Assembly (NCBI RefSeq): GCF_033958435.1
Contig: NC_134138.1
Coordinates: 184,485,298 to 184,549,297, forward strand
DNA from: Carettochelys insculpta
Taxonomy: Eukaryota > Chordata > Testudines > Carettochelyidae
Length of the DNA: 64,000 nt
Direction of reading: 5' to 3'
Part shown: piece by piece, positions 24,995 to 38,009 of the stretch
Numbering within the stretch: position 1 is the stretch's first letter
How the letters are laid out: every line of letters starts with the position of its first letter
Made by a program: the position numbers and the translations under genes
Notes under the pieces: generated by a model
What the model was told of the DNA's origin: nothing
The model's input: the letters and a program-made list of their open reading frames with translations, nothing else
The model's database searches: none

Positions 24995-25789
24995 AGTCTC
25001 CATGAGAAATGCTGTTACTGCTCTATCTTCCTCCTCCTTCGTCCATAGCCCCCTTATCTCTCATGTGATTTCTAGTCCCTCTTATCCCACTGTGCTCTTC
25101 ATCCCGGCCCCCCTTTGTACTCAAGTGAACAGAAGCTCCCTCCTTTCTTTCCTCTGCCAGCTCTCACCAGTCTCTCCTGTTACTCCTTGGCCATCAGGAG
25201 TAGGAGGAAATGGGAATACAGAGTGGAATGAGCAATCAGCAGGAGAAGTGAGCAGGTGTTTGCATCTACACTACTCTCCTACATGCCTGTTGGTGGTGGT
25301 GAAGAATGGCCTCTAGCAAGTAGGAAGGCAATGCTGGAAGAAAAGCTGGATGTGATAGCTAGGAGACAAGGGAGCTTGGAAAGAGTTTGGAAAGCCAGAG
25401 CCTTGGAAAAGAAGTCCAAGGCAATAAATGGAGAGAAAACAATCAAGATGACACTGAACATAGCCACTGCACAGGCCTTGTGACTAGAAGCCTGACTCTT
25501 CCCACAATTTTTATAGTGGCAGTGCTACTGATAGAATACATTGGACCCAGGAAGTAGGCATTTGTTATGGCTGTTTCAAGGCAGAGGGTGACACAGGACC
25601 CCCAGCATTCTCAGTTCCAGCACCACTTCTCTTCAACTCATGTCCACTCTGAGCTGGAAGGAAGGGAGAGAATTTGGAGAGAGAGCAAGCAAAAAAGTAA
25701 TACCATCTCTAACAGACCATGTAGAAAGCTTGACCTGGATCTTTCTACCCTCCTCTTAAACACCCCCACCATCCCCACCACCACTCATG
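24995..25789 (-). other. Intron DNA, nothing recognised
   Basis: Moderately GC-balanced unique-looking sequence. Short open frames on both strands lack domain resemblance and splice context. Confidence 0.55.
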
Positions 25790-25912
25790 CACCTGACGAA
25801 GTGGGTCTTTGCCCATGAAAGCTTATGCTCCAAATTATCTGTGAGTCTATAAGGTGCCACAGGACTTCTTGTTGTTTTTGAAGATACAGACTAGCTCGGC
25901 TACCTCTCTGAT
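25790..25912 (+). mobile_element. Penelope-like element 3' tail fragment
   Basis: It starts CCTGACGAAGTGGGTCTTTG, continues CCCATGAAAGCTTATGCTCC and GTGAGTCTATAAGGTGCC, then ACAGGACTTCTTGTTG, and ends with GAAGATACAGACTAGC and GGCTACCTCTCTGATAC. The order of blocks (GAAGTGGGTC, CCCA-R-AAAGCT-Y-AT, GTTAGTCTATAAGGTGCCACAG) parallels the 3' tail of the PLE at 22.5 kb, so this is a heavily truncated relative of a different subfamily. It is non-coding. Confidence 0.8.
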
Positions 25913-27074
25913 ACTGAATTTGTTCCGTGGCCCTGACTATAAAAGAACATATTAAAATTAACCTAAAATTCACAAGAATATGCCCACACAACCTTCAGCC
26001 CCAGCTTATTTAAAGATTTTACAAATTTTTCCTCACAAGCATGGCAACTACGGAGTCTGCCTTCAGTAAGCATGTGACCAAAGAGCTTTATGCAGCTATT
26101 CCAACATTCCTAGACAGAAATTACCCATTCTATCCTGAGATAATAAACAGATGCCACAGTTTTCACGAAGGATTGAATAAAGAGGCTTTGTTACCAATTC
26201 AAAGGCTTCTCACTTGACTTAATGTGATTACACATCAAGCTGTTACAAACTCAGAGTCCTCCACTACAACAAGACATGAGCTTTTGCACCAAACCAGAGC
26301 ATTACTCTCAAATGTCTGATCTTGCATTGTATTCTTGAATAGTTTGATTTGAGGGATTAGTTTGCTGCCCTAGTTTTGTTGTTGTGGTTGATTTCTATTT
26401 TGTAGCCTGTGGACAAGGTCTCTCAGGTTTGGATTCATCCTCACTTTTAGTCCATCCTAGACCATACAGTAAAAGCTCTCCCTTTTCACACAGGAACACT
26501 GTGACTATCACCTCGGAATCAAGTATTTAAATCTCTGCCCTTTGTTTTTGAGAAACTAAGAACTACAAAACCTCCAGGAATGATGAGCACTAGTTTTTCC
26601 TGGGGGAAAGTTAGGTCACCAGTATTGCCAATCCTAGGACTTCAAAACCATGAGATATAATAATACAGATACATGGTTCTTTTCATTTGCTGTGTGATCT
26701 TTACAATCTAGGGTTTGCATTTCAAGCTATTCTCCATAACCATCAATGCTTTGGGTTTTTTTTTTTTAAATGAAACCTGAGATTACACCAGAATTGCAGA
26801 CTTCTAGGATCTGGAGCATCAAGAAAAAAACACCAACATTTCTGAGATCTGGTCACAGGAAAGGCATGAAGAGAGGAGGACAGTGATGCTAGGAGTAGCT
26901 TGTCTGAAAGCCACAAGAGGTGCTCAAGACCTCTAAGATATATACCTAGTATGGGAAGTGGAAAACAAGAATTCTGTTTTGCAAAAGGTGTTCAGGTTTT
27001 GAAATCCGGTTCTGTTCTCCTTCAGAATGAAACAGATTTTCCTCAATTATTCATGAAAATACCTGAGAGTCCCA
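25913..27074 (-). other. Intron DNA, nothing recognised
   Basis: Unassigned sequence. A T-rich run near 26756-26768 is the only simple feature. Confidence 0.55.
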
Positions 27075-27310
27075 CACCAGAAGAGTCAATAATCTAGTGA
27101 TTGTCAGTCTCTCGTGATGTAGAAGATCCAGGTTCGAGTCATTGATCTGACTCAGTCTCTCAGACTCAATCTCTCCTGCTTTTCCCCTTGTATAAATAAT
27201 TAAATATTCATTTCACCCGAGAGAGAGAGAGAGTGCCTCAATAACTCAGTGATTAGGGCATTCCCTGAAGCTGTGGGACACCCAGGCTCATCAAGTCCCT
27301 GCTCTGAATC
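27075..27310 (+). mobile_element. tRNA-derived SINE, two head-like units
   Basis: The second unit (about 27237-27310) has an A-box-like TAACTCAGTGATTAGGGCATT followed about 35 bp later by CCAGGCTCATCAAGTCCC, a decayed GGTTCRANTCC B box. The first unit (about 27080-27180) has AATCTAGTGATTGTCAGTC and a better B box, CCAGGTTCGAGTCATTG. A short (GA)n separates them (27219-27233). They cannot be working tRNA genes because acceptor-stem pairing is not evident. A dimeric or twice-inserted tRNA-type SINE is the best reading. Confidence 0.55.
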
Positions 27311-28981
27311 CCAAGAACCCTAATGACAAGGCTACTGGCTATTCTGGGATTCAGGAAAGTGAGCATCCCTCTCTCTTTTTGATCAGAAATTCTACTGGAC
27401 TTGAAAAACCTCCCCAACAAAATTTTTCTCTGAACCAAAATGTTTCTATGAAACATTTAGGTTTTGACAAATTAGTGTTATTCAAAACCAAAATATGTGT
27501 CAAAACAAAAAACAAAACAGAAGCCAACCCTCTGCCACCTAGGTATGAACACTGCTACCTATGTATGAACACTGCTTTTGCAAACAATTCACACCCCAAT
27601 ACAAGCACATTTGAAGCTGCTACTGGTGTTTTGTGCACGACTCACATGTCAGAAACAGCCAAGACCTACTTCAACTCCTTTCTAAATAGTTAACCTGACT
27701 TTGCCCAAAACCCTACCCAAAATAATGACACAGAATCCAAATCCAAATCCAAGTTTTACAGCAGGCATCTCAGTTTACAATGTGTGAAAAGGCCTGACTC
27801 TACTTGTCCCCAGTTTTGGAGGCCTTAGTAATCGGAATCCAAATTTTGCAGCTCCGGCTTTTAATATTGTTGATGTGATTAAAGAAGTTGTCATCACTTG
27901 GAAGCTGTTCTTCATCTGTCTCAACCAGCACACCTCACTATACTAATATGCAATGCAGGAGTCACAGGGGAAATACTGAAAGGCCTTGCTCTCATAAAGA
28001 TTCCTTTCCTAACGCTCTGCAGCTAGTGGAGAAGCACAAACCTACACTTTCTCATTTCTTTTTCTATACTCACCCTCTTCACAGTGAATTATATCAGAAC
28101 AATGTCTCTCAGTGGAAGTACAAGCCTGAAATCTTCCAGTGGGCCCAGCCACACGTATTTCTATCTTCAAAGAGGAAAAACATCACTTCGTTTCAGTTTG
28201 TACCCACCAATTTAGGAGCTAGCATCCCGAATCTTTTCTCTTATGCTGGGTCTCATGTCTGACAGCAAAACCTGCTGTTAGAAATGCTAACGACACTTAA
28301 GACTGCAACAAATACTGTAGATCACTAACACGGTTCTTTTCTTATTTCTGAGCCTTTTCTGTTTATAAAATGAGAGCAATATTTAATTGTTGGTTTGTTT
28401 TTTTTTTATTCCTTGCAATTGGTGATCAGGATTATTTTCTGGGTAACAGGTCTACATCAGTAGCGGTTTCCACACCCTCCCTTTTTCCTACCTCAAAATA
28501 TTAATTCATATTTTGCTATTTCTTTAAATAAAGTTAACGTATCATACAACTTTACAGATGTAAAGACCAAACATCTGCAAGAGCACTTGTTTATGTTTAA
28601 GAAGTTTAGCCTCATAGTATTTCATGTTTTTGGAAATGGGTGCCCATCTATCGAAAGCTGCAGGTATAGCTGCTAATTCCCGAGATACTGTGCTCACTGT
28701 GTCAAGTGTACAGCGTCAGATATCACATAAAGTGGCAACCCTGTGCAGCGGGCTTAGTGGTACCCTTTACTATGAAGCAGCGTACAATGCTGTGGAATTC
28801 TTTACAACAGCTACAGAGTGTGCACAAACACTCACTAATCATTTTTAGAGGCAATTATAGTGACTCGATTATCAATAAGCAGAGAGCATGTCATTTCTCA
28901 CGTACCATAGTATTTTCCCACACAGATAATGCTATTCCATACAGTGTACTAGTAAAAAAAAGTTGTAATTGCATTTGTTGA
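27311..28981 (-). other. Intron DNA, nothing recognised
   Basis: Unassigned sequence. Open frames at 27379-27693 and 27888-28262 have no domain and no paired splice sites. Confidence 0.55.
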
Positions 28982-29143
28982 TAGAGCCTTGCATATCTGC
29001 AGATACCTGCTTTATATCTGCTGAACATTTTTGTGGATCACAGATGGATGCAGATACAAATTTTATATCCAGAGCTGTGAAAATCTACAGATACCTATAT
29101 CCACAGACCATTTTTGCACATTTTGTATTTGTGCAGGGCTCTG
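28982..29143. mobile_element. Short hAT-like MITE, same family as 59565-59769
   Basis: It begins TAGAGCCTTGCATATCTGC and ends GCAGGGCTCTG, so the ends are inverted (AGAGCC.. / ..GGGCTCT). It shares 'ATATCTGCAGATACC', 'TGTGGATCACAGATGGATGC' and 'ATATCCA' type blocks with the better preserved copy at 59.6 kb. No clear duplication remains at this copy. Confidence 0.65.
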
Positions 29144-30024
29144 AATATTGGTCAGTTTTTATTATTGCTCCTGCAGAAAACCCCTTTTAAACAAAATATT
29201 TTAAGAGAGATAGGTTAAAACCTGATTACAGCAAAAGTGTGCTATTCCAGTGATGCTTTTTGTTGCTTGCTCTTGCTCTTGCAAGCTGGTAAACATTGCT
29301 GGCATGTTCAGTTTCACCCTTAAAGAGTCACTAGCACCACTCTCCTGAGAGAGCATGAAGTGGCAAATGCCTTCGAGTTCCTTCTACCTGAGACTGCAGA
29401 AAAATCTCTTTCTAAAGATTTTTCTTGTGCCCTTTGAATTTATAAACATATTTTTATAACACAGGATCTGACCCTGTTCCCCAATAAGTCAATTTTGAAA
29501 GTTGCATCTACATTGATAGGTGCAGGGTCAGACCCAAGGTTTGTCAGCTAACTGCATGATAAACAACAGCAATATGTAGGCTAAGAGCATGATCTTGCAG
29601 CTATTGAAATCAATGGCAAAACTCTCAGTGCCTTTAATGGTAAGGAACTGAGACCGAAATGAGGTTTGGTTTTAGTTGCTTTATAAATTTCAATCCATAT
29701 AAAATTTTATAAACATCATGCTCTTAAAAATATTTTCCAGCCTAGCCAATATATGCATCAGGCTTCTAAATCCACCTCTAATAAGTAAATATGGTTTTCA
29801 AACTATAAACAGAAATCTTTATTCCCACAGTACTCTAAATACTTTACAAGACACTATTTTTGCGACATGTAAGATTATACAAAATGGACACAAAACTCTT
29901 GTGAAATCCATGCATCTGGACACAGTGGCTTACATAAAATGAATAAAGAAACACCTGAAATTACTTCTAAAAAGCATAAGAGTAATATACATATTTATCC
30001 CTAGAGTATCCCTATATATATATT
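29144..30024 (-). other. Intron DNA, nothing recognised
   Basis: Unassigned sequence. It carries one copy of the dispersed ATTGAAATCAATGGCAAAAC-type motif near 29604. Confidence 0.55.
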
Positions 30025-30958
30025 CTAGAGATAAATTCCTGATTATTAATGAAATTAGGTAAAGAAAAGGGCCTTGGCCACAGGAGTTTAGAAGAATTAT
30101 CCAAAGCTACTCAGTGGTGTGGACAAATGAATGGATTTTTGGTGACATTAATTTCTTTGTAGTCCAGCAATACCTGAATGACTATATTTGGGCTCCAGTC
30201 TTCAAGTTTGATCTAGTGGTTGGCTGAGCTATCTTCCTGCCTGATCCTTTGGAGGGATCTATTCTATAATCTATAGAAAATGGAAAGCCCAATACTGTTT
30301 TGAACCATATCTGATATTGTCTATTCATTGTTTTCATTTTGTCATATAATTTCCAAAAGAGAAATTTATTTTGTGCTTGTGGCATAATATGTATTAGTAT
30401 TTAGTTGATTTGTTCTTCACAATACAGGCCAATCCCACATATTTTAACCTACTGATAATCTTGACAACAGCCATAAATTGGGGGCAGGGAGAGGCAAGGA
30501 AATCAGCTACCATCAGGACACAACAAAGAACTAAAGAGAGGCCTCTGTAGTTGCTTGGGAAACCCCACTACCGGGGCATTTTTTCAGTTCCAACATCAGG
30601 ATGATGTCAGGCCTCCTTCTTCCCATCTGGAAGACCCCTCTCCCTCCAAAGAATCAGGGAGGAAGATTTGCCAGGCTGTTACCACCACAAAAGATGTTAA
30701 AAATGAATAAATGTTATTCATCACACTTAAAAGATTTTACCAGTTGGGTTAACATTAGCTCAGCCAAACACTAGACAAAACTTACTGGAGCCCAAATATA
30801 GTTATTCAGGTATTGTTGGGTTACAAAGAAATTAATGTTACCAAAAATCCATTCATTCACCCACACCACTGAGCAGCTTTGGATACTTCTTCTAAACTCC
30901 TGTGGCCAAGGCCCTTTTCTTTACCTAATTTCATGAATACTCAGGAATTTATCCCTAG
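30025..30958. repeat. Large inverted duplication (arms over 230 bp)
   Basis: The left arm 30025-30258 and right arm 30641-30958 are reverse complements at roughly 90 percent by eye. Shared blocks include ATAAATTCCTGA, AAAGGGCCTTGGCCACAGG, ATGAATGGATTTTTGGT, ACATTAATTTCTTTGTA, TATATTTGGGCTCCAGT and TTGGCTGAGCT. The right arm carries about 90 bp (about 30668-30756) absent from the left arm, after which similarity resumes (ATCTTCC...CCTTTGGAGGGA). A spacer of about 380 bp lies between. Both outer ends are CTAG. It may be a foldback transposon or a local inverted duplication; I do not recognise a transposon family. Confidence 0.85.
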
Positions 30959-33900
30959 GAAACGTCAGTGACTATTCGCTAGGCTCAGAGCAAAGATTAG
31001 TACATTTGGATAGCTGTTCCTGAGTGTGCTTTGAAGTCATGGCAAGAGTATGTTATAACGTAAAAAAACATAAAGATGCTCTATTTTCCATATTTACACA
31101 TCGAATATCTTACTCTGAAATCTAGATATCTGAGGAGTTGATCCACAAGCAAGGTAGAGCAAAAAGTTTAATTTTTAAGAGATATATAATTTTGATTGAA
31201 AAAGAAAATTATATGGAAAAAAGCCAGAAAAAAGATGAGACAAAGCAATAGATCTGGAATAGGGGCTGTCTCTATAGAAAAGAGGATATAGGTCTTGAAT
31301 TAGAATCAAGGATTTCTTTTTTATAAATTACTGTACAGATGGGATATGAGATTACCATATTTTGTCTACTAAGGTGGCACACTGTTGGAGATGTTGCCGG
31401 GAAAGAGGAACATACACATGTGGTGTTTGCATCCAGGAAATAGATGATTTGGGGAGGAAATTATTGTTATTAGAGAGCTTAATCTTGTGACAAAATGCTG
31501 CCTTCCTAGAGATCTGTTGAACTGCTTGCTTAATACTCTAATAAATGATCAAAGTTCTAAACAGACTGACCTTTTTTGTTATCAGTAATACTTTTTATGT
31601 ATGTTACTAGAAAAATGGTGTTCCCCTCCTTGTACAGAGCTGTGGTATAGAAAAATACAGACTGGTTTTGTAATTGATAAGTGTTCATACCACATATGCA
31701 CATGAGAGAAGTGCCAAAAAAGGGGGATAGCCATTTAGAAATGTGGTCACCCTGTTTAGTGGGCTCAGACAAAAAAAACTTTCCCAGCCAGCAAGCCGTG
31801 TTTTCTATTATTGTGATTCTGTAAAACTAATCTGCAATATAATCTGCTCATATTTCATTGTAACTTAACCTTACTAAAATGTCTCTAAAAAGAGAGAATC
31901 CCAGAGACATTGGCCTGGCATTCTTCTCTACACAGTACTTGGAGAAGGAACAAGGCAAACTGCTTAGCCATTAGGGAGAGCAAAGGGGAATACACATGGC
32001 TGGCTGAAACCACAATACACAGCGCAAGTTTGTTCAGTAAATCCAAGCCAATGTTTGGGCTCCTCATAAAATCCAGGAGCAGGTGAGCATCAGCTGCTTT
32101 AACTCCTCTGATTGTGTTCATGTATTGTGTATGGTTCTGATTACAATACCTAGCCAGAGGGCTGCTCTAAGGGTAAATGCTTGGAAAGGGCATGGATTGC
32201 TTGTGATACAAGAGGAAAGAACTATGCAAAAAGGAAAAGTAGCAAAGTTTACTCGGCCTGGCTTCAGGCACTTTTTCTGACTCAGTTTCCCCTTCTCCTC
32301 TACAAAATTGGCCTTCACACTAAAGTTGTCTCCCTCCCCTTTCAGTGCAAAGTTCACAATAACTCTTTTTTACCCCTCCTTTCTTATCCGGCTAATTACT
32401 GCCATGCAGGGTTCTTAAGCCTGTGCCCTACTCAGGCTCTACTCCCCATATTCAGTCTCTCTTAAGGGGCCCTGCTCTCTGCAGCCTTAGACCACACAAG
32501 TCATCTAACTCAAACCAAGCAAACTCCACTACTGTATAACACAATCACTGCATGCGCCAAAGTCTCTATCTAAACTCACCCATACTGGAGTCAGGCTGTG
32601 CTTTATCTCAGTAGGCCTGGTTCTGAGTCACATGCTCCCATAAAGGGACACTCCAGAACACATTCCCTTCACCTGGGGAGATGGGCTACACCTGGCCCCC
32701 AAGATAGCAAGCCAGCTCACCAACAGATAAGCGGCTGCCACGAGGCAGTGTATTTAGCAGAACAAGCACCGCAGAAACCTAAAGAAGAGCAGAGCACAAG
32801 CAACACCAATAGATTTGGGACGAGCAGAATAAGTAACTTGTGCACATGTTTCCATTTTTTTTCCTTGTCAGATTGCATGCCTTTTGCAAAAGATCGAACT
32901 CACACATTTAAATTAACCCAGTGCTGGGATCCAGTGGGATCCATTCATGCCCTTCACAACATTTCATCTATTTATCAAGGCAGTTGTATGGCTCTTATCA
33001 CCATAGAATATGAGTGCTTAATCATAACCTTCTCATCACTACATGTGAAAGTAGCCTGTCCTGGGATCCCATGTGGCTATTAAAATGTTCTTTTTACTCC
33101 ATAAATTCAACTTGTTATGCAATTGCTGCAGGGAAACACCTTATGTAAGCTTGCCATCACATCTTCACTGTAAATCAATGAAATCATATCGTAGCCATTG
33201 ACAACACACACAATTTTGCCTGTATGATACCCCATTACTGCAACAGCAGTCACAATAGTCATGGGGAAAGCTCTTCTCTTTCCCAAGCATAGTATTATAG
33301 TTTGTGCTCTCACAACTGGGGCATATTTACAGGGAACACCATAACACCACTTAAATTGCTATCAGTATTTGCTACTTTCCAATATAATGTGCTCAGTAAG
33401 TATTACATCTCCATGCTTTCATGCAGGCTTACTAGCAGAGCCGGTCCAACAGCTCCTTCATGGCTCCAAATTTCTCCTACATGTCATTGTTCCTCCTAGG
33501 CATCCAAAGAACCAGAAGGGCAGAATACTGGTAGACTATATGCTGAGCTTGGATGTGCAAGGAATTGCAGTACACAAGATTATGCCCACACATTTTTCCG
33601 ATGAATACTCTGAGCTCTGTTCCAGGGTATGTGAGATTGGTGCCTAGGCACATGTATCAATTTTACTTGTTTATCTTCTTCACAGCAGGCCAGGGGAACT
33701 AGGTTTGTATATCAATATTATGCCAAACAGAGATGACGGGTGTGGGGATTCTAGGAAAGAGCCACTGTCCTGCCCCTGCTCCGCCCATGCCTGACCCACT
33801 CCCTGCCCCCACCTACTCTCCTCACAGAAGCTCCGCATACAGGATGGCTTAGGAGTAGCACTTTCAGGCTGCACTGCAGTGGTGGAGGTCCTGCCCCCAG

Positions 33901-35803
33901 ACTTGTAAGACTTAGCACTGATTTGAGGGGGGGGGGCAGGAGTGAATGGGGCACCCCCCTACCATGCCACCTAGGATAACAGAATTCCTAAAGCATAGAA
34001 TAGCCAAATGCCTTAAAGTCTGAAGGAAGAAATACAGGGTCAGAAGATCAGTACCAAGTGATGCTGGGTTTAAAGGCACAGAAGGCCTAAAAGAGGCTTT
34101 GAAAATATATCAGTGTGGAATAAATGCTAGATAGGAAAGTGACTAATAAAATGAAGAGTGAGTCTAAACCAGCAATTATCCTAAAATGGCTCTGCTGCTC
34201 ATCTTCTTTTCTAAATTCAGACATTACAAGTAAAGGAAGTCATAAATTCCAGTAAATGTTACATTTAATGCAAAGGAAAGGGGTTATACTATTACCCATT
34301 TAGGCAAATCAGCAATTTGCTAGGAATCTGGAGTGATTAAAGTGGGATGTGTGCGTAAATGGATCGGATTTTGTTATCATCAGATCGATGGACTACCATT
34401 ATTACAGTGCGTAAATGGATCTCTCCATCCAACTCACTTCCCATCACACCAGCTGGCAAGCTACCTTACAGTAGTGATCTGTTCATATGATGGTGTCTTG
34501 CTCTCTAGACTCGCCCACACAGTCTGCCACTCACTCAGCGCACCATTCCTCATTTGTGATCAGAAGCTCAGTCTGATTTGAGCACCAGTGAGCTGTGACG
34601 AACCAACTGAGAGTGAGAAATAATAAAGAGGAAAGTAGGAGCATGAATGTAACACTCAAAAAGTTATGTAGATACATGATTTAACAATATGAGCAATTCA
34701 ATTCCACAGAATCCTTAGGTATGGGTTTTTTACTTTGTTTGGTAGTATGTTCTGTGTCTGGAAGAGACAGACCTTTGGACACTTGAGAACGTGTATAGGA
34801 TGTAGCTTGGGATCATGAGATACATATATTATCTGGACACTCCCAGTACAGAGAGGAGAGACGAAAGGAGTAATGTTTAAATCACCAGGGTTACATTTTA
34901 GAGTTGAGCTCATATCTAGATGAATGGGAAGTTTGTATTACCTATTATTTTAGGTGGTTTGCAGACAGAAAGAAAACACTGCACTGGTATGTGTTTGGAT
35001 AATTGATATATATTTTATAAAAGCTTAGATTCTGAAACACAATCTGCAGGGAAAGGTGAATTCTTCAGTAAATTCCTAGGCTGAGGAACTGCAGGAAAAA
35101 AACAAAACAAAAAAAACTATGGCATGTTTACTGAAGATGCAGCCCTTGTAATCTAAATACAAGCCGGGGATGGAAGAGCAGAAGTATTATTAGCCCCATT
35201 TTAGAGATAAGACACAAAAGCCAAATCTACAAATCTATGTTCTGTTTGAATTTCTCCAAGACAGAGAGATTATGTAATTTACCTAAGAAGGCCATCATCC
35301 AGAGGCTCAACTGAGTGCTTTAACCATAAAACAGTTCTTCTCATGGGAAATCTACACTATAGCACTATATTGGCATGCCTGCACCCATTCAGAGCTAGGC
35401 CAATGTAGCTCAACTGGTGAAGAAATGCTATAGGGACAGGACAGGGCTCTCCTGTTTGCATAATCACTCCACCTCAGCAAGAAGAGGAAGCTGGTGTAGA
35501 CACTGCAAAACTCATTGTTTTACACCCTGTGTGACATAAGTTGTACAAACTTGGGCAGTAGTATAGACCTGCCCTCAATTTTCAATGTTACACACAATTT
35601 GCTCTTCACAGTGCTCCAGAATTGGCAATCTGGCATACACAGAAGTCAGCTGGAAGGCTTTGCTGTAGTAGAAGAAAGGAATAATAGAGTGTGGGGAAGC
35701 AAAGTTTGTTTCTGTTTCGTCTATAAGGAAAACCACAATAATCCATTTAAATGTATTACATTGGAAGATAATACTAAATCTTTTATAACATTTTTAGTCC
35801 ATA
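30959..35803 (-). other. Intron DNA, largely unassigned
   Basis: No element with recognisable ends. The stretch 32240-32830 is pyrimidine-rich and includes a 161-codon plus-strand open frame from 32598 that has no domain. A GC-rich patch with a G run lies at 33760-33960. No splice-flanked coding segment was found. Confidence 0.55.
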
Positions 35804-35978
35804 GAGATAGCCAAGGTAGTCTGAATCTTCAAAAACAACGAGAATTCCTGTGGCACCTTATAGACTAACAGATATTTTTGAGCATATTTTGGAGATGCAT
35901 TTGACAAGGCAGGTATTTGCCCACAAAAGCTTATGCTCCAAAATATCTGTTAGTCTATAAGGTGCCACAGGACTTGTT
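35804..35978. mobile_element. Penelope-tail foldback insertion with 14-bp target duplication
   Basis: The direct repeat ATTTTTAGTCCATA flanks the insert exactly (35790-35803 and 35979-35992). The left half is the minus-strand PLE tail (ATCTTCAAAAACAACGAG..CCTGTGGCACCTTATAGAC); the right half is the plus-strand tail (GCTTATGCTCC..GTTAGTCTATAAGGTGCC..). The two tails are therefore arranged head to head and form an inverted repeat of about 50 bp around a short middle part with GTATTTGCCCACAAAAG. The left arm reaches the far end of the tail (GATAGCCAAGGTAG), whereas the right arm stops at GGACTTGTT. Confidence 0.88.
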
Positions 35979-38009
35979 ATTTTTAGTCCATACACTCAAA
36001 AGCACTTTACAACTAATGCAAGTATTAGAACTGAACAGGAAAGATCCATTTAAATGTTATTTCATTAGAAAATGCAAATTCATTGAAAGTGAAACTTTTC
36101 ACAAGACAGAGTTGGCACTGATCATCGTTTTGACTCAAAATTTTTTGAAAAACATTTTAAATTATCATTTTTTCATTTTGACATCACATGAATGAAAACA
36201 TTGGCTTTCCTGTCCAAAAATCATTTTTGTTCCAAAATTTAAGCTAATTAGAGTAAAATAAATTGAAAATGGTCAAAATCAAAAGGAAATGTTTTGAAAT
36301 TATCTAAATAAATGTTTCAATTAGCCTGAACAAAAAATGCATTTTACCAGTTTTTGGTTTGTGAAAATTATTCAGATTTTGACATTTGATCCAAATTTGG
36401 AACAGAAAAACCTTTTGATATCTCCTGTATGCATATGGGTAAACTGAGGAACAGAAATTTTAAAGTGATTTAACCAACAGAGCCATCCCCAGTCTCCTAA
36501 TATAAGTTCTTTCCCTTTGGACCCCATGGTTATTACTCACTTCACTGAGAAACAATATAAAGGGAAATAGGCCAATATTTAGCATAAGAAAGTACAACAC
36601 AAAAACCAATGTACAACAGTAATGGCTAATACATCTGGAGCAAATTTTTCAAAAGCACCTGGGTCCTTTAAGAACCTACACCCTATTTTCAAAAGTACCT
36701 AAATTACTTAAGGAGTCCAGGGACATAGGAGAATAATAGCCAAAGCACACACATGCTCATACACAGACATAAGTAGGCAGGAGATAAACAAAACTGCAAA
36801 CCAAGATACAAATAAACAAGACCTAGAAAGTATATCAGGGCACAAGATGAATACTTAAAATAGCAAAGAAATACCAAAAGCAACAGTGATATTTTCATCT
36901 GGAGTTCAGGTGTCCTGTTACAGAGCTGTGATGTGGCTGTTTCTGTCTGCACAGTACTGCACAACTCTACCATTTAACCTCGGATGTGTATGCCCTTCCC
37001 TAGTAACCTGTAAAGTAAACTGGAAAGAATTCAGAAAATAGTAAATAAACTAATTAAGCAGTTAAAGGGAACTGACTTGTGTTATAAAGAAAATGTGAAT
37101 ATTTATATTTTGGCTAAATTATGACTTATGCCTGCATCATAGCCATTTAGAGTGCTCATACCTTTCAACCACATAAAGTCTCAATCCTTTGAGCAACACA
37201 CATGAGTAAATCCATTGGAATCATGGGACTAATTAATACTTGGAAATAAGCAAGTGCATAAAAATTTAAAGGGTCATGGCCAAATTCTCAGAGCTGTTCA
37301 GGGTAGATCACGGGGACAGCTGAAGGAAAAGGCTATAACTAAGAAATGGCATTTGCAGGATGAATATCAGAGGAGGAAAACATGAACAGTGAGCTGTGTA
37401 GAAACCAGAGTGGACAAAGCAATGGGGAGCGTAAAGCAGGGAGAAATCATACATTGACAGATTATGAGAGTGGTGATGATATCTCTAGTAGTCCTACAAG
37501 AAATATGACCCAGTACTGTAGGTTTTTTCCCATCTCTACTTCCACAATCCTGTGGAATGGCTTTGCACCATGAATTGAAGGAAAGCACAGTGCAACTTTG
37601 AAAGTGACTGTAAAAAAGTTAATGTGAATTTCTTAATCTGTTTTCCTCAGCAGCTCCATATAAATGTTGTCCAGTTTACAGGTAAAAAGGTAAGATTTTC
37701 TTCAGCTGTAAAGTCTGCAGACTCAGCCTTGGATCTGAAAATCAAGTCCAGTTCCTTTCTGCTTCATGAACCACAGCAGTACCCATAATAAATTGTGTCC
37801 TAAATTACAGCTATTCTAATACTCCTCCTTTCCATGGGGTTTTATGAGTGTAATTTTAGCACATCAGTGGAAGTCAATGGACTTGCAAAGGTGGCCTATC
37901 AAATAGATATTTGATTGTTGTTGATGTTGCACCACTAAATCCATTACCGTCAATCAGTGCTATGGTGGGTATGCAAAACTGATAGTAGTAAAACTTGGCT
38001 TTGTTAAAT
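35979..38009 (-). other. Intron DNA, nothing recognised
   Basis: Unassigned AT-rich sequence between two retroelement insertions. It starts with the right copy of the 14-bp target duplication. Confidence 0.55.

Noticed and set aside
27075..27310. Functional tRNA gene
   Set aside because: A- and B-box-like sequences exist, but the acceptor, D and anticodon stems do not pair convincingly.
32598..33083. A 161-codon plus-strand open frame
   Set aside because: It has no recognisable domain, compositional switches along its length and no splice or promoter context; treated as chance.
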